Assembly: GCA_014904845.1 (NCBI GenBank)
Contig: MU119620.1
Coordinates: 1 to 37,354 of the forward strand
Origin: Acephala macrosclerotiorum
Taxonomy: Eukaryota > Ascomycota > Leotiomycetes > Helotiales > Mollisiaceae
DNA: 37,354 nucleotides
Direction of reading: 5' to 3'
Both the position numbers and the translations under genes were made by a program. Positions 12,087-24,925 of the stretch are shown here, piece by piece (the first letter of the stretch is position 1; the number at the start of each line of letters is the position of its first letter). Below the pieces are notes generated by a model. That model had not been told where the DNA came from. It ran no database searches and worked only from the letters and a program-made list of their open reading frames with translations.

Positions 12087-15000
12087 ATCGTTTTTTTATA
12101 TAATGAGCTCGTTTCGAGTCTCAAAAAAAAGAATTAAAAAAAAAAAAAAAACTCGTTTTAAATAAAGAATTCAAAACTCAAAATTTCTCAAATTATTGTT
12201 ATTTTTTTTTAAGAATTTGATAATCTTTTCAATATTTTTATTAGTATTAAACTTTTTTATAGTCTATTTTTTTTTCTTTTCAGAACTTAGTAGAGAAAAA
12301 AGAAATAAACGAATTTCAAATTTAAATTTATCGTTAGAAATAATTAAATATTTTTGATTATTTTTTATAGATATTATTAATTTTTTAATTTCGTATTTAA
12401 AGAAAGATTTATTATTAGAAAACATTTTTATTTTTTTTATTTTAAGATATTGAAAGATTAATTTGATTTGAATTATAATTTGTTTTTACTAATAAATATA
12501 CAAATATTTATTATTAGACGAGTTCTAATAGTTTAATTATTGAAAAATCTTATATCGAATAATAGAATAGTTTAAAAGTTTCGCGCAATAGATTATATCG
12601 AAGATTGTATCAATTTTTTTAAATTGAATATTATTGAGAAAAGATTTGTTATTAGAAAGTTTTTGAAATCGATTTTTGAAAAGAGTTCGAAATTTGTTAT
12701 GAATTTTTTTGAGTTTTTTGTAGATAGTATTGTCGATAATTTTTTCGTTAGTATTAATAAATATTAAATTTACGAAAAGTGAAATAAAAAGACTAAAGTT
12801 TTTAAGATTTTCAGTGTATTATCGATCGATAAAAGTCTTTATTTTGTAAACGTGTAATTTCAATTTTTGAGATTTTTTTTTTACAATGTTTAATTGAGTT
12901 TGTTTTAAAAAATCTTTAATTAAAATTCGATTTTTAGTATTAGAAAAAAGATTTATTTAAGTAGTTTTTTTTAAAGAATCGAAATAATCAATTTATCGTC
13001 TTTTTATAGTCGTTGAATCACGAATAAATTATTTGAAGTTTATTAGAAAAAAAAAATTCAACGTATAATAAATTTGAGTTTTAAAATATATTTATTTTTC
13101 TTTTGTAAAAGAATTGATTAATTTTGTCGTTTTGATAGAGTTTAATAAGTTGAAAAAAAGTAACGAAATAAAGAAAATAATTTTTGAAAAATCGATAAAA
13201 TAGTAATTATAATTTGAAATTCGTTTATAAAAATTGAATAATGAGAAAGAAATACGTATTGTACAAAAGAAAAAATTCGTTAAAAAAAGTTCATTAATAA
13301 TAGAATTTTAATATATTAATTTTTTTGAGAAAAAATAATAAAAATTTTTTTTTTTTCGTTTATTTGAAAAAATCTTATAAAATAAAAACTATTGCAATTT
13401 TTAAATTAATAAACGATTTAATCGAGAAAACAAACGTAAAAACAATAAAAATTCGCGAGAATTAGAATCGATTTTTTGTTAGCGTTTTTTATTTATATTA
13501 AAGAATAATAAAAATATTTATAAATTAAAAACGAGTATTAAAATAAATTTAAATAAATCGAAAACTTTTTTTTTTAGTGTACAATTTATAAATTTTGAAT
13601 AATCGTGTTTTTATAATTTTAATTTATTTTTTGTCGTTTTTAAAATGCAAATCGAGATTTTCGTAGAGCGTTATACAATGAATTTGATAAAGTTATTTAG
13701 TGAACGAGTATTTGTAAGTATTGTAAACGGTATTTAAAATTTCAATGCGATCAACGAAATTCAAAGTATTAAAAAAAACAATATTTGATTTTCAAGTATT
13801 GTTTATATTGTACGCGCAATTAATTATTAAGTGTATATTATTTAATCGAAATTCGCGAATTGATTGAAATAAAATAGTATTAGATTATAATAAAATAGTA
13901 ATAGTTTTATATTTTTTTAGTGTAAATATAAATATATTATAATATTTTTTATTATTAATAATAGATTTTTTGAGTTTGATTGGTATAGAAATTGAAATAA
14001 AGAAAAAAGTAAATCGAAGAATTTGAAAAGTTTAAAAAATCTAAGAAAATAGAAAGTTTTGTATAGAAAGATTAATAATAGTAATATCGTTATTATTGTT
14101 ATTATTGTCGTCGTCGTTATTACCAATTAACGAAATTGTTTAAAAAAGTGAAATATTGGCGTTAGTAACTTTTTGAGACTTAGTATTTCGAATGTTTATA
14201 CTACTAATAGCGACGATCGGTTATTCTTTAGATTTATTCGCAAAAATCGAGAAAAGTTTTTTAGTATATTTTTTAATTATTAAAAATTCGTAAAAATAAA
14301 AAGTAAAATGTAATTTTTTTAAGTTTATTTTATTTAAATTTATAATTATTAGATCGTCGTTTGTATTTTTTAAATATATTAATATTTTTTTGCAATTGAT
14401 AAATCGAAAAAATATTTTTGTAAATAGTATATTATAGATTTTATTTCTTTTGATAATAATTATATTAATAATTCTAATGATTTCGCGAGACGTAAAACGT
14501 TTTATACGAAATATTTACTCGAGTTTTTAATATGTATATTTGTCGTAAAATCTATCAATAGAACTTTTAATAAATTATTGAAATGTTTAAATTCGAAAAA
14601 AAGTTTTTTGATTATAGTGTTTAAATATACTATTAAAAGTTTTAATTAGATTAAATCGAATTTATTAAAGCGCGATACGCGATTTTTCAATTTTGCTCAT
14701 TTTAAAGAGAAAGTTTTTATTTAAAACTATATATTGTTTTAAGATTTTTTTAGAAAATTTCAAAGTAATACTATTTTTAATTCTCTTTTTCTATTTAATT
14801 AAAAAAAATTTTATTACGTTTTTAATTTTCATAAATTTATTATTAATATTACTAATTGTAATTACTTTTTTTTTAAATAATAATTTATTAATAGTTTTCT
14901 ATAAATCATCGAAATCGTATTATACGATTTATATAAACGTATTATAATTATTTTTACTTTGTTTTTTATACGCGAAATTCGTATTTTTAAAGTTTAATAA

Positions 15001-16000
15001 AATATTTTTTTAAAATATAATAATAATATTATAAAAATTTCGAAAGTAAAAACTGGAATTGTAAAATTTGCGTATAGAAAAATAATATAATAAATTAATC
15101 GAATTTTGAAAATAGAAAACGCGTAAATTTGAAAAGAAGAAATTTATTAGTGAGATTAAAAGAAATTATAAGTTTTTATACTTGTAAAAAGATTACACAA
15201 AAAAAGCAAACAAATATTTTTGCGTTTTAAATAATTGAAAATTGCGAAATTTGTTTGTTTTTACGAGAAAAGTTTTTTAAAATATATCGATATATGTAAT
15301 TGAAATATTGTAATATTAATTTCGAATAAGAAATTTTGAAAGTTTTAAATAAACAGTTTTATATTGATTTTTTATGAAACGTATTAAATGAATTTTAAAA
15401 AAAATAAAATAAAAAAAATAAATATTTGTAAATCGTTTTTATAAAAGAAATATATGTAAATTTTTAAAGAAAATTATTGTGAAATACTCAAATGAATAAA
15501 GTATATTCGATTGATAGAATTGTTTGTATATAAAGTAATACAAATTAGAATTTTAAAAAAATGAAAAAAGAAATAAATAATATTGAAAAGAAATTGTAGT
15601 TTTTAAATTGGCGTGAGATTGAGAAATTGTAATTAAAAAGTTTTGAGAAAGAGAAGAAAAAGAATTGAAAAAAGTTTTCTTATAAATTATAGTAAATATT
15701 GTATTAATAAACGTTTGTACAATTTAAATGCAATTAAATATAGTCGAAATACATTCAAATATATCGAAATATATTTGAAAATATTCGAATATATTAAAAA
15801 ATGTTTTTTATAGATTTTAAAGACTAAGATTTTTTAGAATTTTTTGAAGAAAAAAAGAATAATATAATCTCGTTTTCTCATATAATAAAATCGTCTCGAT
15901 TATAATAAGAAAAAAATGGAATTTTCGAAGCGTGAATAAAGTTTATTAAAATAAATAAAAGTATTTTAAAGAAAATCGATAAAAAAATAGAATTACTGTA
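12087..16000 (-). other. Extra 3' region of the gypsy element, unidentified
   Basis: This stretch of about 3.9 kb lies between the integrase part and the 3' LTR. Read on the - strand, parts look like a mutated coding region with few stops; one is a long run between about 12.5 and 13.2 kb. Other pieces are hydrophobic and F/L/I-rich (13917-14126). I recognise no domain. The + strand of this stretch keeps G outside CpG but has lost most non-CpG C, opposite to the next 8 kb. It may be an additional 3' ORF of the element or a nested, equally mutated insertion. Confidence 0.4.
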
Positions 16001-16094
16001 AATAAAAAAAGAAAAAGTAATTCTTTTTTGATTAGAAAATCGCTATTATTTCGAAGTTTGACGAGTTTTTCTCATTTATTCAATTTTCAAAGAA

Positions 16095-18794
16095 TTATAT
16101 GTATTTGTTTCTTTCGATTTTATTGAGTTCAAAAATACGAATTACAATTCTAGTTTTTTTCTCAATTTCTTGAGTACTCTGTTTATTACGAAATTCTTTA
16201 GTTGCTTTTTTTTTTATATTTGCATTTTTATTATCGTTAAAATCAATAGACTTAATAATATTCTCGTTTTTGCTATTGTTCAAAGAATCTCAATATTTAT
16301 TTTTTTTAACGAATTTTTTCAAGCGATTTTTAGTATATGATTTTCGAATTACTATTTCGTTTATTTCTTCGAGCAAATAACTTTTTTTCAATTGATTTGT
16401 TTAACGAACTCGATATAGACTTAATTACTTGTATAGTAATTTAATGTTTTTAAATATATTTTAATCAATAAACTTAATATTATATATTAAAACGAAATTT
16501 TTTTCTCAAATTGGTTTTTTTCGTGTTTAATAATAAGCGTTGAAATATACTTGATTTTATTTGCAATTGTACTTTTTTTTCAATTTCGATTTTTTTATAT
16601 TTTTATTTCGTATTTCAATTTGTTTAATTCTCAATTCAAGAAATTTCGCTCGATTATATATTTCGTTTTAATCGAGAGTTTTCTAAGTAGAAAATCGAGT
16701 CTCAATAAATAAAACAATTTCTTTACTATAGACTATATAGAATAGTGTACATTCAATTAATCTATAAATAATTATTCGATTCGCAAAAAGAACAATTAGT
16801 AAATATTTCAATCAACTTTTTTTATTTCTTTTTATTAAAGCAATTAATGTGACAATAATAAATTGATATTTTTATTTAATCATTTTATTTGTTTTCGAAT
16901 TGTATATAAAAATAATAATTCGTTTAATTTCGAGTTTATTTAATTTTTTGATAATAATTCTTTTGAATTCGAACTTTTTATTCAATTTTATATAATCGAA
17001 AACGTCGTGTTTACAAATAATATTATTATAAATAAATTTAATAATTTTTTTAGAAATCGAATTCTTTATTAATTTGATCTCAATTCAATTGAAAAAATTA
17101 TCTCGTATTACAATCAAATTATCGAACATTTTATATTGCGAAAATTTAATTACATTTATTCTAATGCAATAAAATAATAAAACTATTTTTTGAGAATATA
17201 GAGTTTTCTCGTATTTTTTTTTGTTTTTGTATTGATAGTCGTTGCAATTTACTACAAAATCTCGAACGTTTTTATAGTACTTCTTTTAATAATATCGATT
17301 AATTACTCGATAGTAAATATTTTTTCTTTTAATATATTCGAATTTATTATGTAATTCAATTATAATTGTTATACGCTATTTTAAATCGTTTAAAACAAAT
17401 CGAAATAAATAGAATTTAATAGTATTTCTCTATAATATTTTATTTCGAACGTTATAATCGATAGATTTTCGAATTAATTTATAGAATTCTATTCTCGAAA
17501 ACTATTTTAATCGTTTTAAAGTTGTTAAATACTAAATAATATTTTGAGAATAATTCGAATAATTATTATCAAAAGAAAAAATAATATTGTTATCGTTATT
17601 ATTGTTCAGTAGTTTATTGATCTCAAAAAGAGCGATTAATACGACGTATACGAAAAATGCGATTAATATCGAAAATTGAAAACTAAAAACATTGAATTTG
17701 AAAGAATTTTTTCAAATTTGATTTAACAATTTAAACAAATATTCTCGTTTTACGTATTTACTTTCAATTACAAATAATCTACTTTTAACTTTTCGATTAA
17801 TTTTGCGTTCTTTGATCGAGATTAAAATTATTTTAATATAATCAAATTCAATTGTAATAAATTTATCGATATTTATTTTTTTCTTTGAATTATCGTTTTT
17901 TATTCGCGGTTTTTTGAATAATTCGTTTGCAATAATATAAATACTTTCTCTAATATATTTAACTTCGAAATCGAACAATCGTATTCAAGCGAATCAATAA
18001 ATAATTAAAGCGCTAAAAAAATCTGTTATTACTCGATTCAATTGAACGACAAACGTATTAACGTTCGTTTCAAAAATAAAGTAAACGTTATATAATTAAA
18101 ATCGTAATTTGCAAAAGCATTTTAAGACTTTTCAATACTTTTTCTTTGTCGCATTATAATTTCGCTTAATAGTATTTTAAAGTTTTAACTCGTATCGAAT
18201 TACTCGTTTTCATTTTTTGTCGTTATATTAATCGAGTATTTCTTTATACTTTTATTAATTAGTATTAATACTTAGAATAATTATTTTTTATTTATTTATA
18301 AAATCGTAATAAATTTTGCAAAATACTAAAATCGTTGTAAATTTGTTTTATAGAAATACTATAATAATTTTTTACTCTTTTTTTTATTCGAAAAATTCGT
18401 TTTTTTTAATTAATCGATATAACGATTTAATAATAATACTAAAATATTAAATTTATATTTTGTAATAAATACAAATTTCAATAAAAACTTTAATTTCAAA
18501 AATATTATTATATTTAATCTATTTTAGAATCTTAATAATTTTTGTACTTTCAAAAAAACGTTTTTTAAAACTACAAACGAAACTAATAATAATTATTTCG
18601 TTCTAATAAAATTGTAATTTGAATTTTATACAAATTTGAATTCTCTTAATTCGATTCAATGTTTTATTCAAATTTTGAATGTATTCAAAAACGAATCGAC
18701 GAATTTTTAAAAATATTAACTCGTTATCGTAATCTATATAAAGTCTTTTGATTTTTACGTTATCTAAGAATAATATTACAACTTTAGAAAACAC
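16095..18794 (-). pseudogene. Ty3/gypsy pol remnant (RT, RNase H linker, integrase)
   Basis: Three blocks lie in one - strand frame. At 18603-18794 is a reverse transcriptase core with FLDNVKIKR for the family's YIDDVGVKG, followed by RRFVFEYIQNLNK (family RRFVLEHIQNLDR). At 17712-17978 is the segment before integrase, with VKYIRESIYIIANELFKKPR, the decayed form of the gypsy VADGLSRRPR motif. At about 17160-17520 is YLTTLK, a zinc-binding segment with ELHNKFEY (H kept, second H changed to Y) and VNCNDYQ (C kept, second C changed to Y). A charged tail reaches 16095. Frequent stops and lost catalytic residues make it dead. Confidence 0.78.
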
Positions 18795-20254
18795 GTTTTT
18801 TAGAATTGTTATAATAATTCGAACGAATTAAATTACAAAATTAATTACTTTTTAAAACGATATTATTATTCGTAGAAATTCTAATGAGATTATAAAAGTA
18901 ATCATATTTTTGTTTTAAACGTTTAATATAAATTGATCGTATTTAAAAAAAAAATCTATCAAAAAAGTGTAAAAACATTCAATAAACTCTTTAGAAAATT
19001 TATCTACGAAAAAAAGTATATTAACGTTTCTCAAAATAATCGAATTTATTTTTATAATCGCATTAATCAATTAATAAATTCTAACGATTTTTTTCGCGAT
19101 TAAAAATTATAAATTCCAATAAAAATTATCGCTTTTTTTGAGTATTTCGCGATCGAATTATTCTTAAAACATTTTTATTACAATCGAGAACAAAACTTTA
19201 AAGTAATAAAAACTTTTTTTTTATTACGTCGTATATTGAATTGTTTTAATACGAACAAACAAACTAATATTTTTATAGATCTTAAAGATTTTTTTTCAAT
19301 CAAATATTATTGCTTTTTTACAATTGAATATTATTTTATCGAATATTTCTTTTTCAGATTTTTATAATTAGTTCTCGACAAATAGAAATATTAATCGCTT
19401 AAAAGTAAATTGTAATTTTTTTAATATCGAAACAATTCGCAGTAGTAAATATTTTGTATATTTTTTAATATACTTTTAAAATATTTTTCGCGCTTTGAAT
19501 TATTCGAATCAATTTTTTCATTCTTTAAAAGTCTTTTTAATTTCATCGATTAAATCGATAAATTGTACTTTTTTGAATTTGAGTTTATATATTGTATTAA
19601 CGTTTATATTAAATAGTTTTAAATTGAAATTATTTAGCGATAAAACTATTCTTTTTATTCGAATTTTTTTTTGATTTCTATACTCGAAAATTTTTCGATT
19701 TCGTTCTTTTTTAATAGAGTAAAATGATTAACGTTTCGTATTGTTTTTCAGATATTTTTTTATAATATTTACGTTTGAAAACAATAATATTATTATAAAA
19801 AAATACTTTTTCGTTTTTTTATCGAAAAATTTTTTATTTAAAATCTCGTTTGTTTTCTTTTTATTAAAAGAAAAAAACGTTTCATAGAAAATCGAAAAAA
19901 ATGATTTCATTTTTTGTATTGTTTTATTTGTATTTTTTTTTGAACTAGTAGCGCTTATTTTAATCGTACTTGTTTTATATAAAGTAATATTAAAAGTATT
20001 TAATAAAAAATTAGAAATAAAAAGAAATTCATTAGAATATAAAAACTATTCGCGAGTTTTAACGCTATATTATTCTCTAATAATATTAGTATTTAATTTC
20101 TCGCGTTGTATTTTTCTTTCGATGTTTTTTCGACTCGAGAGTACATACGAATATAACGATTTCTAGTAATTTAACGCAAGTAGATTTTCAAGAGAAAAAC
20201 AATTATAATCGTGTAAATAAAATTGAAATCTTTGAGATCTCGAAATATATTATT

Positions 20255-21007
20255 TCACGAATTATTATTTCTGTATTCAATTTGCATTTTCATTGTAACG
20301 ACAAATAATTGTTTTAAAAGGATTTTCTTTGTATTATCTACAAAGAAAAAAAAGATTTTATATTTGATTCTGTGCTCAATCTTTATTTTTATGATCGCTA
20401 CTCCGACGAATTCGAAGTTCTGTCCAGTAGTAGTAGACAACTGGAAATCTTCGACGTTTGCAATAGTACTGTCGAGATCTTGAACTATGTGCGTGAGAGC
20501 AATACAGTACTCCGTTTCAATATCTAGCATTTCGCATTCTTCACTCGAATCAATTAGTCCAGACAGATTGAAATATAGCTTAGAAGCAACGACAATGTGT
20601 TTTCTTTTAATCAGTAACGAGAAATCGGTTTTTACGAGATTAACTTCGAGTATCACAAAGTTCTTAATGACAAAAGCAAGTTGACTCGTCCCTTCAGATA
20701 TCCTGTGGAGGCTCTGAGAAAGCTGTTTCATAGGATCAACGGCTTTTAGCATTTCTCTTGCTACAGCGACTTTAGCATTTATTAGAGTCAAATAGTAAGC
20801 ATTGTCTTTTCGCTATTGATTAGTAATTACTACAATAGAATTCGGTGTTTTCAAAGTATTAATAATTATTTTCATTTTTTTTTGGATTCTTGAGAGCGAC
20901 ACTGTACTCTTAGAAAGTTTTCGCAGTGAAATTTCGTTAGTAGAATCATTACTTCTAATATCGAACTATTGTCTCAAAATCTCATTTTTCGATTGATCCA
21001 CGTCCAT
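20255..21007 (-). pseudogene. Gag-like ORF of the gypsy element, unusually well preserved
   Basis: One - strand frame of about 250 codons starts at ATG 21007 (MDVDQSKNEI) and is broken by TAG at 20966-20968 and 20813-20815, both one transition from CAG. Between about 20790 and 20390 the sequence is visibly less AT-rich than anything else in the first 24 kb and encodes a plausible soluble, helical protein with no stops. After about 20390 it drops back into mutated sequence. Its place upstream of RT on the same strand suggests Gag, but I see no zinc knuckle and do not recognise the domain. A captured host fragment is the alternative. Confidence 0.5.
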
Positions 21008-23680
21008 TTTTTCTCATTCTTCGTTTTAAGCGCTTTGTGAAATTTGTCGTTGCAATTCGATTTTTAAATACTTTTTTTCTATTTTTACTTTTCGTCGAAA
21101 ATTTTCTCGTGCACTTTAAATTTTGTTTTTCGATTTATTCATCGTTACTGTATTTACTATTACTATATTTATTAGCAATTTTTCGTAGAACTTATCAATA
21201 GTCGTTCTATTAAAACTTTGAACGTTGATATTATTACTATTGAAAATATACAACGATAAATTTAGTCTTTTTAAAATTTCTCTATTAATACTAATTTTAC
21301 TTTTTTTTTAAACAATAAATTAAATAGATTCTTGGATTCTTTATACATTTTTAGAGCGTTTATTGAAATCGTAATCAAAAAATCTTTCAATTACTTGTTC
21401 TATAATCTGATTATATTAGTATCGATTATTTCTAAGCGTAAACGATCGCGAAAATCGATTACGACTCTAAAAATCATAATACTATTGATCGTTCTTTCGA
21501 TAACAATACTCACGATTGATTAGTTTATCTATAAATAGACAACGGTTTACGAAAAAATAATCAACGAAAAAATCGATTTCTCCGTTTTTTGTTCGCTCGA
21601 AATACTCGAAATAATATCGCTCGTTTTATTGATCGTTATATACAGCGTTGATTTTTATTGCATTTCTTTAAACGATCGACGATATACTTTGTAAAAACTC
21701 AATCGACGTTAAATTATATGAAACTCTATATTCGCTTTTTTTTATATTGTTATATTTTTCTCGTTTTCAATTAAAACTTTTTTTTCGTTTATATTCTCGT
21801 GAAAAAGTAAACTAATTCTAATTCTAGTTTATAGAAATTATAATACTATTCAGTTTTTGAGATATTTTTATAGTATTAGCGTTTAAAGCGATTTTTAAAT
21901 CGTTAAATAATACGAAAAAAAAAAAGAATTTTTTTAATTTTCTAATAAAATCGTTTATTTGAATTGAGAATTTTAATACAAATATTTATCGAATTCTTTA
22001 GATTTGAGTAATACGTAGAATCGAAAATTGAAATTCAATATAAGTTTTTTTAGCGATTGTGTACATTTTTCGTTGAATTTTTTTTATAAGTAGTTTAAAT
22101 AAAACAAAAAATAGTAAATTATTGATTATATTTAAAATTATTTTTTATATTACAATATTCAAATATTTTTATCGAATTTTTAAATATTTTAAATCGTTAA
22201 TTTTATTGTATTATCGTTTTTTCTTTTTATATTTATATACGACAATCGTTTTCTCGTACATTTTATTATAATTGTAAATAGATATTTTTATCGATTTATA
22301 ATCGATTTCTCTAAAGATTCGTTTTTTAATATGCATTGAAAATCTCTTTATAAATTCGCGTTTTTAATATTATTTATTTAGTTTATTTCGTTTAATCAAT
22401 TTTTTAAATACTCGATTAAATAAATTTACGTACGTTTTTATCGTTAAAAGATTTTTTATAGATTAATCGATAATTTTATATAGAAATTCTATATTTACTC
22501 GATAATATTTTCAATCGTATTCGCGAAATTCTTTCTTTAAAACGTTATAAAACTCTTTTTCTAAATAGTTTTCAGTACTATACTTTAATATAAATCGAAT
22601 TTACTTTTTGTAAATCGAATTAATATATCGCAAAAATCGTATTTTTTTAATTTCTAAAATAATTCTATAGTTTTTACATATATTATCGTATTGTTTTAAA
22701 AAAATCGTAATATTGTCTTTTTTAAATTAAAATACTTTAAAAACTTTAAAAAGAGACATTTGTAATTCTAGTACGAATACGTATTTCTCGAAGTTTTACA
22801 TTTTTGAAAAACTGTTTTTATTATTCATAGAAAATTTCCTAGAAAAAATCGATAATATAATTAGAGTAAAAATATTTTTTACCGAGGAAAATAAACTTTA
22901 ATGTGAATAATTTGTTGATTTTAGTCTTTAGACTAAAAATTGATTTAGTAATTTAAAAGTACGAGTTTTCAAATTACTATTTCTAAATAAAATTCGTTTT
23001 AAGAATTAGTTTCTATTTATATCGTTTTTTTATAAGATTTTTTTTGTTTCAATTTTTACTCGAAATTTCATTTATTTGTTCGTTTTAATAAAATGTATTC
23101 TTTAAATAAGTACTTTTTTAATCGATTTCTCTCGATTGAAATCTCTTATTTCAATTTTTTTCGTATTATTTTCTAAAATTCAAAATTTATTCTAATTTTA
23201 TTATTTCAATTTGAAAGTAATTACAAGCGATTCGCGAATTGCGATTCTCAAAAGAATTAAAATTAAAATATAAAACAATAAAACAATTTCGCTTTTCAAT
23301 ACTATAATCTCTTTTCTTTTTTACATTAAAACTTCTTTTTTTATATTCTAATTTCCGCTGGAAATAGAACTAATTACTATAAGTAATCGCCGCAAAAAAA
23401 AAAATTTCTTTTCTATATTCGCTTTAATATTAATTATCTCGAGTAATTCAATACGTAATTTTTATAAATCAATATTTCTTTACAATTTCGCAATCTTATA
23501 ATCAAATTATTTAATTTCGAACAATACAATTAAAACAAAAAAATTTTATCAATTGATTTTCAGTTTTCGATTTCTAATAATTTGAATTTCTTTTTAATAA
23601 TAATAAAAAACAAAATACACAAATCGCATATAAATAGTTTTTAGTAAAATCTATTAAAACAATTCATTTCTCGACGTCGT
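21008..23680. other. Region between the gypsy 5' LTR and gag, no gene recognised
   Basis: About 2.7 kb of AT-rich, RIP-like sequence in which G outside CpG is scarce on the + strand. A short + strand frame at 21332-21523 is probably chance. I identified no primer-binding site next to the LTR. The length is large for a leader, so unrecognised coding sequence or an insertion is possible. Confidence 0.45.
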
Positions 23681-23947
23681 TTTACTAATATAGAAAAGTA
23701 ATAAAATACAAAGCAAAAAAACTCAATCGTAGATCAATTCGTTTTAATCAATAAATTAAATTTATTCGAAATAATTCGCAATTCGTAAATTAATCAATTA
23801 ATTAATCAAAGTAAAAATAGAAAAAGTTGTTGATTAATTTATAGTAAATGAAAACTCTTTATATACTAGAAAATACGTAACCAGTACTACTTTCGAAATT
23901 AACTATTTACAAAAATTTTTAAAGAGAAAATATATAGTTTTATTATA
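23681..23947 (-). repeat. Ty3/gypsy LTR (5' LTR in element orientation)
   Basis: A 267-bp partner of 11820-12086. It keeps long identical blocks, for example around TATATACTAGAAAATACGTA, with transitions elsewhere. It marks the right-hand end of the heavily mutated retrotransposon block. Confidence 0.75.
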
Positions 23948-24099
23948 CTATACGTAATTATTATATATTTGTATATCGATTAATATTCGTAGTAATCATT
24001 TGAAAAAAATTGAAAGTAAAAAACAAATTAAAGTAATTGAATAAACGTATATTACGAGAAAAAAAAGTAAATAAAAATACTTGTACTAATTGATTGATT

Positions 24100-24308
24100 T
24101 CGCATTTAAAAGACTCGTAGAAAACGTTTGTAATTGGTCCAAATTGAAAGAGTATATTTTCAAGAGATTGAGTTTTTTGCTTCTTTGATTGCGTAGATGA
24201 ACTAAGAATATCGTCCATTAGTGAGCGCGTAATTAAAGGCTTAATTGGAGAGCGCGCCTGAACGCGCTGCATCAGAACAATGTATTTTACTAACAAATTT
24301 GTATGCAA
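24100..24308 (-). pseudogene. Unidentified coding scrap at the AT/GC boundary
   Basis: On the - strand about 65 codons of balanced composition can be read, from near 24308 (LMQRVQARSPIKPL) through a serine- and lysine-rich stretch to YESFKCEINQL near 24090. After that the frame runs into AT-rich sequence. I recognise no family. It may be the 3' remnant of a host gene cut by the retrotransposon block, or chance. It marks the composition boundary at about 24.1-24.3 kb. Confidence 0.25.
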
Positions 24309-24925
24309 AGGTACATAATTTTATGCTATGCTGTCCGTGCGAACCCCCTTGCTAGCGCGGACCATGTCTCACCAGACGAGGGGATACTCCTTACATGGAA
24401 CAAACTAATGGTATCTGTGCTTGATAAAAGTGCCTTCTGCCGTCGTTGGAGAAATGTCGCTGAAATTAACAAGTGTTGTCACGTGATTCTACACCATCTT
24501 TCGAGGAAGAACTTTCAAGGAGCCAAAATACAGCAGTTACAGGGGGAATAGCTAGTCCAATAAGAGTTTGAGATGAAAACATTGAGGCAATCAAGGTCTG
24601 TTGCCAGGATTTCCTTTTGTTTCCCCTAGTGCCTTGTTCTTGGCATGCATGGCGGGGTATTGAGCTTGTGCAGTTGCTTTGGATCGTACTCTCAGGCCTC
24701 TTTCTCAATATCCATTAGATATGTACTCTTAAAGCTCTTACACTATGATTGTTGATCTGAATCTCAGAGATAGAAGGTCACGACAGAGACGGGTACTCAC
24801 ATCCCATGGCGACTTATGTATGTGGAGCACATCCGGCCCCACCAAGGGCAACAGCAGAAAGTTTCCGCGCACATCTCGTGCTAAATTTTTAAATAACTAA
24901 AATGCTTCCATCCAACCAATCAGAA
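24309..24925. other. Balanced-composition DNA without a recognisable gene
   Basis: Short frames exist on both strands. One on the - strand (24466-24708) has a hydrophobic stretch (LIGLAIPPVTAVFWLL), and another - strand frame over the same DNA reads as a charged segment. Neither continues or matches a family I know. I see no promoter or repeat here. Confidence 0.4.

Larger units (their letters stand above)
11820..23947 (-). mobile_element. RIP-mutated Ty3/gypsy retrotransposon, 12.1 kb
   Basis: A pair of 267-bp direct repeats encloses a - strand coding order of gag-like ORF (21.0-20.3 kb), reverse transcriptase (about 18.7 kb), RNase H linker (about 17.9 kb) and integrase (about 17.5-17.1 kb). 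RT and RNase H before integrase is the Ty3/gypsy order. The element is long: about 2.7 kb separates the 5' LTR from gag, and about 4 kb separates the end of the integrase region from the 3' LTR. Both may be genuine or may hide nested insertions. Base composition flips near 16.0 kb: the + strand is poor in non-CpG C before it and poor in non-CpG G after it. Confidence 0.75.

Noticed and set aside
14693..14947. 84-codon + strand hydrophobic frame that could be a membrane protein
   Set aside because: Phe/Leu/Ile content follows from AT-richness, it lies inside the gypsy element, and the opposite strand gives the more coherent reading.
11815..23952. Target-site duplication for the gypsy element
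   Set aside because: TTTTT and CTATA do not match even allowing transitions; either RIP and later change erased it or the LTRs come from recombined copies.
1..24100. The AT-rich part could be mitochondrial DNA or a mis-joined contig
   Set aside because: It decodes as Ty1/copia and Ty3/gypsy elements with LTRs, shows CpG-sparing transition mutation typical of RIP, and passes directly into nuclear-type DNA with spliceosomal introns.
24303..24551. 82-codon + strand frame at the composition boundary
   Set aside because: No motif or promoter, and competing - strand frames over the same DNA read at least as well.
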